NCBI RefSeq assembly: GCF_003171675.1
Contig: NZ_QFZQ01000002.1
Location: forward strand, 744,001 to 808,000
Direction of reading: 5' to 3'
DNA: 64,000 bases
Source: Reichenbachiella versicolor
GTDB lineage: Bacteria > Bacteroidota > Bacteroidia > Cytophagales > Cyclobacteriaceae
Each line of letters begins with the position of its first letter. The first letter of the stretch is position 1. The position numbers were made by a program, and so were the translations under genes. The notes below the pieces were generated by a model that was given only the letters and a program-made list of their open reading frames with translations, was not told the DNA's origin and did not search any database. Below are positions 57,899 to 64,000 of this stretch, one piece after another.

Positions 57899-60043
57899 TT
57901 ATGCTACTTCAACTAAGTGCCTCTCATCGATTTCTCCCATTAATTTAAACTCTCCTAATTCCTTTTTCAGACTCTCAGCAATACCATTAAAAGTTTGAGA
58001 ATTGTACTTCAATTGTTCCATTCCAGTAGCCAACTGTTGTGTTGATGTCATGGTCTGCTCAGTACCTGCTGCTGTTTCTTCCGCTATCACAATCACAGAC
58101 TCTGTTTTATAAACAACCTCTTTGACATAGTCTGTTTGGATATCTGTAGCAACTTTTATTTCTTCTGAGTTTTTTAGTGTTTCTTGAGACACCTCATTGA
58201 AAGCATCGAAAACATCACTAAGTTCTTTAGCTACATGAACACCCTTCTCTACATTCTCAGTCATTCCAGATAAGAGGTTATTGGTATCCGTAGTGTTGGT
58301 AATGACAGCTCCTACAAGCTGCTCAATCTCTTTAGCACTTTTTCTTGAGTCTTCTGCTAATTTTCTTATCTCTTCTGCTACTACTGCAAATCCTCTCCCT
58401 GAATCCCCCGCTTGTGCAGCCTCTATGGCTGCATTAAGTGCCAATAAATTGGTCTGTGAAGCAATCTCTGAAATCACACGAAGTACTCGGTTTATATCGT
58501 TGGATCTATCCATCAATAGCTTCATAGAAGAGTTAGTCTGATCAAACGACCCAGCAATAGTATCTATCACTTGTTTCATATCAGATGAAAGGCGTTTACC
58601 GTCTTCACTCATTCCTACACCTTGAGTGGCCGTTTCATGAATATGATTGGACTTCTCATTGACACGCTCTGTTGACTGTTTTATATCTTCAATCATTCTA
58701 GAAGCTTGTTCTATTTTGACTACCTGATCATGAGCACCTTCACTCATTTGAGATGTTGCTATAGCTATTTCTGAAGTTGCAGTATTCATTTGACTGCTGT
58801 AATCCTGAATCTCTGAGGACTGCTGAGAAACCTCTTCAGCATTTTGCATAATGTGATTCATGGTCTCACTCAACTTCGACAATGAAGAATTGAGTGCGTC
58901 CGTTAGATCTTTAATTTGTCCTTTAGCATTTCCCTTATAGGCTTGCGAAAAATCTCCGTCTGCTACTTTATTCATTAGCTCTTTGAGATCAACTAATGGA
59001 TAAGAAATGGATTGGAGTAAACTATTAATCGAAGATGTCATGATTAACCAACCTCCACTTTTACCCTGCTCCTGAATCAAAGTCTTGAAATTTCCATATT
59101 CAACAGCTTCATAGACGACTTCTCTCATTTCATCTAAAACAAGCTTCAGTTTGGATTGCATATCGATCAGTGCTCTCCCTAGTTCATCCTCTCCACTAAG
59201 AAGTGAATATTCAGTATCTAAATTCCCTTCACTAATATAAGTCGCCATTTTAGCCACTTTACTAAGGTTTTGATCAAGTTTTTGAAGTTGCATCATGGCT
59301 TGACCTATTTCATCATTGGCTCTTATTTTGACTTGATTATTGAGTTTACCTTGTGACAGTTTCTCTATGATAGTTTTCATTCTATCAATTGGTTTCACTA
59401 CCACTATTGAGCTTAGCAAATACATCAGTACCACCAAGACTACATTAATAACTAAAAACAGTAAGAGAAGATCAGTAAGTCTTTGCTGTTTTTGCTTACT
59501 ACTCTTTACATATGCCTTTACAAGGTTGTTGAACTTGGCTAACATCGGTTGAGCGTTTGTTTTCAAGTGTTGAAGACTTGAAACTATCGCCATACTATCT
59601 TGAGACATTACTTTCTGAGCATTTAACTTATAATCTCTCCAAGACCCCTCTGCTGCCAAAAGCACATTAAGAGATTCCCCAGTTGTTGGTGGCAAAATCA
59701 TGGATTCATTCATTGCAGGAGCTTTACCTCCATTTTTTAAAACCTCAAGAGAAGTATCACACAGTTGTATTACTTTTTGTAATTCCTCAGCTGTCGAACT
59801 ATCCATCTGGTATTGAAATGCTAAAAGACCTATTCTCTGAGATAGCATTCTCTGACGGCCTGCCAAATCAATCACTACTCCATCTGCCTTTTGTAGCTCT
59901 TTGTAATGTGAAATCAAGAAGGAATTAAGGATAGAAAATGACAAGAAAAGTAGTGCTCCGAAAGTTAGTTTTAACTTAAGACTTAAGTTTCGAATAGACA
60001 CTAACCTTCTCTTATCTTCTCCTGATTTTTGGTCAGTAGACAT
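57899..60043 (-). CDS. Methyl-accepting chemotaxis protein with PilJ-like N-terminus
   Basis: 714 residues. One membrane helix near 28-48, then a type-IV-pilus-transducer-like periplasmic domain with [19 protein letters not shown] (the PilJ/NarX-like Q-box region), a second helix near 190-215, a HAMP domain (about 215-270, [19 protein letters not shown]), a second HAMP-like repeat, and the MCP signalling domain with the tip at about 524-575 ([18 protein letters not shown]). Ends without a CheR-binding pentapeptide. Same tip sequence as the other receptor in this window, so both probably feed one CheA. The N-terminal domain suggests sensing by a PilJ/NarX-type four-helix bundle. A candidate -7 box TAATTTTG lies on the minus strand at 60081-60088. 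Confidence 0.9.
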   Translation of the reverse strand: MSTDQKSGEDKRRLVSIRNLSLKLKLTFGALLFLSFSILNSFLISHYKELQKADGVVIDLAGRQRMLSQRIGLLAFQYQMDSSTAEELQKVIQLCDTSLEVLKNGGKAPAMNESMILPPTTGESLNVLLAAEGSWRDYKLNAQKVMSQDSMAIVSSLQHLKTNAQPMLAKFNNLVKAYVKSSKQKQQRLTDLLLLFLVINVVLVVLMYLLSSIVVVKPIDRMKTIIEKLSQGKLNNQVKIRANDEIGQAMMQLQKLDQNLSKVAKMATYISEGNLDTEYSLLSGEDELGRALIDMQSKLKLVLDEMREVVYEAVEYGNFKTLIQEQGKSGGWLIMTSSINSLLQSISYPLVDLKELMNKVADGDFSQAYKGNAKGQIKDLTDALNSSLSKLSETMNHIMQNAEEVSQQSSEIQDYSSQMNTATSEIAIATSQMSEGAHDQVVKIEQASRMIEDIKQSTERVNEKSNHIHETATQGVGMSEDGKRLSSDMKQVIDTIAGSFDQTNSSMKLLMDRSNDINRVLRVISEIASQTNLLALNAAIEAAQAGDSGRGFAVVAEEIRKLAEDSRKSAKEIEQLVGAVITNTTDTNNLLSGMTENVEKGVHVAKELSDVFDAFNEVSQETLKNSEEIKVATDIQTDYVKEVVYKTESVIVIAEETAAGTEQTMTSTQQLATGMEQLKYNSQTFNGIAESLKKELGEFKLMGEIDERHLVEVA

Positions 60044-60396
60044 AGCTGAATTGAATTGTACTTGTAGTGATTTTAAGGAGCAAAATTATGCATGCATCAC
60101 AAGGCTATCTATAGGGAATTCTCTTAATCGATCTAAGTGGTAAAGCCTATTTTAGCTAAGGATATAATATTGACTGAATTTCAATAATGAATATGCTTAT
60201 TTGATTGATCTCATTGACTTTGATTTCAATTTATTTATTGATCAGAATTCAGGGGTAAAATAAAAAACCACTATAGTCAGAAGAAAAATTCTATTTGAGT
60301 TACGAATTATTAACCGAATATTGCAGCCTACTACTTTCATAGCTGTGACAGTTCATACTATACTCAATTTGAATTGTTATTGAAATACTATCCAAA
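60044..60396. other. Divergent intergenic region, 353 bp
   Basis: AT-rich region between the methyl-accepting gene and the outer-membrane receptor gene. Minus strand TAATTTTG at 60081-60088 is an exact -7 match, 38 bases before the leftward start, without a proper -33. No other structure noted. Confidence 0.4.
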
Positions 60397-62970
60397 ATGA
60401 AAAAACTAAGTGCAGTGCTGCTAATCATGTTATCAGCAGCGATGGTCTATGCCCAATCTGGAATCAAAGGGTCGATATTAGACAACACCTCCTCTTCTCC
60501 TATTGAGTTTGCTAGTATAGCAGTATATAGCATAAAAGATAGCTCCCTAGTAAGTGGTACTATCTCTGATGCCAATGGTAGATTCGAACTTATCACAAAA
60601 CCTGGCAGCTACTATGTCACTGCTAAGTTCATGGGGTTTGAGACTATGACTTTGTCAAACGTACAAGTTTCAAAAAATAGACTGACTGACCTTGGCACAA
60701 TAGGCCTTAAACACGATGAAAAGCTTCTCGCAGAAATCGAAGTAACTGGTGAGAAACTAAATACCATTCACAAAGTTGACAGACAAGTCTTCGAAGCCGA
60801 TCAATTTCAAGCTGCCGAAGGAGGAACTGCTACTGATGTATTGAGAAATATGCCGTCAGTGAGTATAGATGGTGAGGGAGAACTATCTGTGAGAGGTACT
60901 AAGGGGTTTGTAGTACTATTAAATGGAAAACCTGTCCAGTCAGATCCTTCCATGATACTAGATCAGCTGCCTGCCAATGCGGTAGAAAATGTAGAGATCA
61001 TTACAGCGCCATCTGCCAAATATGATTCGGAAGGAAAAGCTGGTATTATCAATATCATTACCAGTAAAAGTGCTACTGACGGTACTTATGCTCAGGTAAA
61101 TGTAAAGGTAGGCGCTCCTAGTATCGAAAATTATGACAATGCTGACCCTGCCTATAGATATGGTGCAGATTTTACTGTTCACCAGCAAAAAGGTAAGTGG
61201 AACTGGTCTCTTGGTGGAAGTTACCTGAGAAATGACAAGACTGGTCGAAGAGAAGGCGAAGTATGGACTGAGGTCTATGATGACATCAACGGCACTTCTG
61301 GCAAGAGAACTGACTTCCCATCTGACGGAGAAAGAAGCTTTGATGAAAAAAACTACTCTGGAAGACTTGCTATTGGGTTTCAACCTACCAACAGAGATGA
61401 ATTCAATGTAAGTTTCTATGGTGGTGTGAAGGACAAGACTCGTCTTGCCGACATTCACTATTTCAACAATATCAACTCAAGCATTCCTGAAGGAGAAGTA
61501 ATAGGAAGTAATCAATACTACAATCACAACTCCAGAAACAGAACTGGAGATTTCGCTCTTGGCGCGTTGGATTATACTCACAAGTTCGTCAATAAGTCTA
61601 AAATCTCTACTTCGTTCCTATATGAGTATACACTACTTGGAGGACCTACTTTCAATGATAATCAAACCAACGATTTTTCTAGATCTCCTCTGAACAGTGA
61701 ATTGATCGATAGAGAAAGAAACACGAATGACAATCCGTTAAATGGTTACAGGTTCAATTTAGACTACCAATTCAAACCTGGCACTTATGGAACTTGGGAA
61801 GTTGGTTATCAATTCAGACATCTAGATCACCAAGGAGAGTTCTTATATGAAAGCCAAGATTTAACTTCTGGTATCTGGAATGTAGTTCCTGCTTATACAA
61901 GTGATTTAAACCTTGAACGTACATTACACAGTGGATACATTCAGCTTTCTGGAAAGCAGGGTGCTTGGGATTATGGTGCTGGAGTGAGAGCAGAGAGTAT
62001 GGCAAGAACTCTTGAGTACAAAGGCTTCAGTGAGGTGGATTACACTACACTCAATAGAGATTACTTTAGGTTCTTCCCATCTGCCAACTTACAATACACG
62101 GTAAATGAAGGCTTGAGGATCAAAGGTGCGTACAGTAAGCGGGTAGAGAGAACCACAACATTCAAAATGAATCCTTTCAAGGAGAAGGAACACTCTGAGA
62201 CACTAGAGCAAGGATATGCAGAACTGCAGCCTGAGTTCATCGATTTGGTTGAACTTGGCATCGTAAAAGACTTTGGAGATGCAAACTCTTTCTTTGCCAA
62301 CCTCTACTTTAGGAATACTGAAAATCTAATCAATAGAAACAATACAGTTGACAGTGACACTGTGCTGAATAGAATATATTCTAATGTAGGTACCGGTAGA
62401 GCTATAGGGCTGGAATTAGGCAGTGACCTAAAACTTTCCAATAAATGGAAATTGTATGCAGGAGGTAATGTATATCACTATACCATTGATGGCACTTTTA
62501 GATATCGAGATAGAAGTATTTCAAACGCTCAAGAGATCATCATCCCTGTCAATCCAGATGCTTGGCAGTACAGCTTCAACATCAACACCACTTATAGTAT
62601 CACAGAGACACTTAGCGTGAACTGGTCTCTTAACTATCTTTCGGAGCGTATTACAGCTCAAGGGGAAGATTCAAGATATTACAGTCCAAACTTGACAGTA
62701 AAAAAATCATTCCTAGATGGCAGACTAACTACTAGCGTTCAGTGGCTTCATATGGATGCTGGGCTACTGGATACGAACGAACAGCGTATCAGTACCTGGA
62801 ACTATGATGGCTACGAAGATCCAAATACGGGAACACTCAATAAGTTCTACACTACTACGAACTATGTCTATGAGACTGATTGGGTGATGTTCAATATCAG
62901 CTACAACTTCACAAAGTTCAAGAACAAGGCAAAATTTGCTAAATCGGAATTCGGATCTAAAGAATTTTAA
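60397..62970 (+). CDS. TonB-dependent-receptor-like outer-membrane beta-barrel protein
   Basis: 857 residues with signal peptide (MKKLSAVLLIMLSAAMVYA). Carboxypeptidase-regulatory domain (about 22-105, GSILDNTSSSPIEFASIAVY), plug domain (about 120-225, ATDVLRNMPSVSIDGEG, then AENVEIITAPSAKYDSEG-type segment with PSAKYDSEGKAGIINI) and a beta-barrel of the outer-membrane family related to OMP_b-brl_3. Unlike the receptor at 39440 it has no SusD or nuclease partner; it is a single gene. Its ligand is unknown (perhaps a metal complex or peptide). The last residues end in a charged tail, not the usual aromatic. Confidence 0.88.
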   Translation: MKKLSAVLLIMLSAAMVYAQSGIKGSILDNTSSSPIEFASIAVYSIKDSSLVSGTISDANGRFELITKPGSYYVTAKFMGFETMTLSNVQVSKNRLTDLGTIGLKHDEKLLAEIEVTGEKLNTIHKVDRQVFEADQFQAAEGGTATDVLRNMPSVSIDGEGELSVRGTKGFVVLLNGKPVQSDPSMILDQLPANAVENVEIITAPSAKYDSEGKAGIINIITSKSATDGTYAQVNVKVGAPSIENYDNADPAYRYGADFTVHQQKGKWNWSLGGSYLRNDKTGRREGEVWTEVYDDINGTSGKRTDFPSDGERSFDEKNYSGRLAIGFQPTNRDEFNVSFYGGVKDKTRLADIHYFNNINSSIPEGEVIGSNQYYNHNSRNRTGDFALGALDYTHKFVNKSKISTSFLYEYTLLGGPTFNDNQTNDFSRSPLNSELIDRERNTNDNPLNGYRFNLDYQFKPGTYGTWEVGYQFRHLDHQGEFLYESQDLTSGIWNVVPAYTSDLNLERTLHSGYIQLSGKQGAWDYGAGVRAESMARTLEYKGFSEVDYTTLNRDYFRFFPSANLQYTVNEGLRIKGAYSKRVERTTTFKMNPFKEKEHSETLEQGYAELQPEFIDLVELGIVKDFGDANSFFANLYFRNTENLINRNNTVDSDTVLNRIYSNVGTGRAIGLELGSDLKLSNKWKLYAGGNVYHYTIDGTFRYRDRSISNAQEIIIPVNPDAWQYSFNINTTYSITETLSVNWSLNYLSERITAQGEDSRYYSPNLTVKKSFLDGRLTTSVQWLHMDAGLLDTNEQRISTWNYDGYEDPNTGTLNKFYTTTNYVYETDWVMFNISYNFTKFKNKAKFAKSEFGSKEF

Positions 62971-63009
62971 TCTCAAGACTTTAGATTTTACCAACATTAC
63001 AAAGGCTTC

Positions 63010-63050
63010 AAAGCCTCTCTCGAGTTTCGAGAGAGGCTTTGTTTTATGCT
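63010..63050 (+). terminator. Strong terminator after the outer-membrane protein gene
   Basis: Perfect 14-bp stem (63010-63023 with 63027-63040), 3-nt loop, then gtttt. Confidence 0.85.
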
Positions 63051-63125
63051 ACTACTCCCTTCTCTCTTTCAACTCAATAATTAATGAATTAACCTCGTTG
63101 GTTAGTCGACACTCCAAGACATTCA

Positions 63126-63412
63126 TGCATATAGCAAGAGGTTCTCAGGACCTTCCCGAAGGTGTGCTGCAAGTAGCGAGAAGCTTTCGGGTCTTCCCGA
63201 TTGGCTCCTGCAGGTTGCAGGAAGGTTTCGGATTTACCCGACGGGCTCCTGCAAGCTGCAGGAAGGTTTCGGGTCTACCCGACAGGTCGCTGCAGGCTGC
63301 AGGAAGGTTTCGGGTCTACCTGACAGGTCGCTGCAGGCTGCAGGAAGGTTTCAGATAGTTCTGAAAAGGTGCTGCAAGTTGCAGGAGACTTTCAGATGAA
63401 CCTTGAGGCGTA
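63126..63412. repeat. Seven tandem 41-bp units with paired hairpins
   Basis: Units begin at 63126, 63167, 63208, 63249, 63290, 63331 and 63372, spaced exactly 41 bp; the middle three are the most alike. Most carry two small hairpins: ctgca/tgcag at unit offset 0-12 and a second arm pair at offset 20-33. The second pair is TCGGG/CCCGA in unit 2 and TCGGGT/ACCCGA in unit 4 but TTCAG/CTGAA in unit 6, so base changes preserve pairing. No open frame of worth and no spacers, so not CRISPR. Confidence 0.8.
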
Positions 63413-63619
63413 AAATCAGGGGTATGTTGTATAGTACATGCTCCATGCTAAACATGAAGCTCTATTTGACTGACGTGGAGCTCTTAGTAAGTATTTGAGG
63501 ATGATATTTATCAACCTGAAATTCCGAAATGATTACTCTGATTTAAAGAAATGAGCATCTTCTATTCATTTAGTCCGATCTATAGGTGATGAATCAAACC
63601 AAACAAATCATCTACCTTC
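63413..63619. other. Remaining spacer before the DUF1801 gene
   Basis: About 200 bp after the 41-bp repeats and before the stop of the leftward DUF1801 gene. I see nothing in it beyond a few short inverted matches. Confidence 0.35.
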
Positions 63620-64000
63620 TCAACCTCCTAACAAATCCAAGTGCTTGATTTTATGATAATTTAGAGTTTTTGAAATGCACGCTTTCAATTCTTCTCTAGG
63701 CACATCACCATTCAGAGGCAACAAAATGGCTCTGGTCTTCTCATATTGAAATAAGTCTCCATAGATGAACTGAAATGTAGAAACTAACTTACTTGTACAG
63801 ACAAAGTATAGCGCATATTGATCTGGCGTTTTTTGCTTCCAGTCCATACGTAGCGTACTTCCATGCTTGGTCACATAGCTGGGTTCACCCCATTTGAGTG
63901 TTTCTTCAAGCGTATCAATTTGCTCATCTTCCTGAGCAGTCTCAATAACCAACTCACGAAGAGCATTCATTTTTTCACGAACGTGATCAGGATACTTATC
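63620..64000 (-). CDS. DUF1801-domain protein, 3' part (starts beyond the right edge)
   Basis: 127 visible residues. The frame is open past the ATG at 63970 to the window edge, adding DKYPDHVREK before MNALRELVIETAQ; this continuation matches the family start (Y-P-x-x-V-R-E-K-x-x-A-L-R), so the real start lies outside. DUF1801/YdhG-like features: LEETLKWGEPSY, TLRMDWKQKTPDQYALYF and a C-terminal LPLNGDVPREELKACISKTLNYH. The family is a small cytoplasmic alpha/beta fold of unknown function, often linked to stress regions. Confidence 0.85.
   Translation of the reverse strand, partial: DKYPDHVREKMNALRELVIETAQEDEQIDTLEETLKWGEPSYVTKHGSTLRMDWKQKTPDQYALYFVCTSKLVSTFQFIYGDLFQYEKTRAILLPLNGDVPREELKACISKTLNYHKIKHLDLLGG

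Noticed and set aside
62936-63358. Open frame of about 140 residues across the 41-bp repeats
   Set aside because: It overlaps the end of the receptor gene and a strong terminator, and its sequence simply reads the repeats; no start signal or family resemblance.
63126-63412. Possible CRISPR array
   Set aside because: Units abut one another at 41 bp with no unique spacers and no cas genes are near; it is a tandem hairpin repeat.

Overview
The window looks like a chromosomal piece of a Bacteroidota bacterium, most likely a marine or free-living member of the Cytophagales (order-level placement is inference). Pointers seen directly: two proteins end in type IX secretion (T9SS) sorting domains, there are two TonB-dependent/outer-membrane receptors with N-terminal carboxypeptidase-regulatory domains, Bacteroidota-type small families (DUF3127, a DUF6913-like protein, a START-like protein), little sign of Shine-Dalgarno sequences, and promoter boxes of the Bacteroidota type (TTG-N18/19-TAnnTTTG) before ligA and the tRNA. 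Base composition is AT-rich and even throughout; no insertion sequence, phage, CRISPR array or rRNA was seen.

Layout. 1-5.8 kb: the 5' end of a secreted beta-helix protein (cut by the left edge), a secreted Asp-box/VPS10-like beta-propeller protein, a secreted protein with a TonB-C-like domain and a Met/His-rich tail, and KDPG aldolase. 5.9-10.7 kb: a methyl-accepting protein and a divergent membrane histidine kinase followed by a DUF3127 protein. 10.9-18.2 kb: two leftward gene strings, GNAT/TSUP transporter/TPR-like lipoprotein and SDR/VF530/DinB/B12-radical SAM/purU. 18.4-22.4 kb: small secreted protein, a second histidine kinase, msrA, and a zinc-ribbon SDR protein.

22.6-45.9 kb is the most interesting part: an apparent surface nucleic-acid degradation and uptake locus. 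It encodes a 3144-residue T9SS-exported protein carrying an ExeM/YhcR-like nuclease, a choice-of-anchor I (alkaline-phosphatase-associated) propeller and a 5'-nucleotidase; a T9SS-exported protein with two endonuclease I domains; an operon of a TonB-dependent receptor, an OB-fold lipoprotein and a lamin-tail-domain lipoprotein (no SusD); a TPR-like protein; and two endonuclease/exonuclease/phosphatase-family proteins. Lamin-tail and OB-fold modules recur between these proteins. Together they could turn extracellular DNA into oligonucleotides, nucleosides and phosphate at the cell surface and import a product.

45.9-64 kb is mostly housekeeping: a CheC-like protein, a ThuA-domain lipoprotein, the overlapping ligA/DUF6913-like/dapA operon, der-sprT, a periplasmic thioredoxin-like protein, a small zinc protein, a START-like protein, tRNA-Met, leuS, a second methyl-accepting protein with a PilJ-like N-terminus, a second TonB-receptor-like barrel, and the 3' part of a DUF1801 gene running off the right edge. 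Several intergenic regions hold arrays of small hairpins; the clearest is seven 41-bp units at 63126-63412 in which one stem is kept by compensating base changes.
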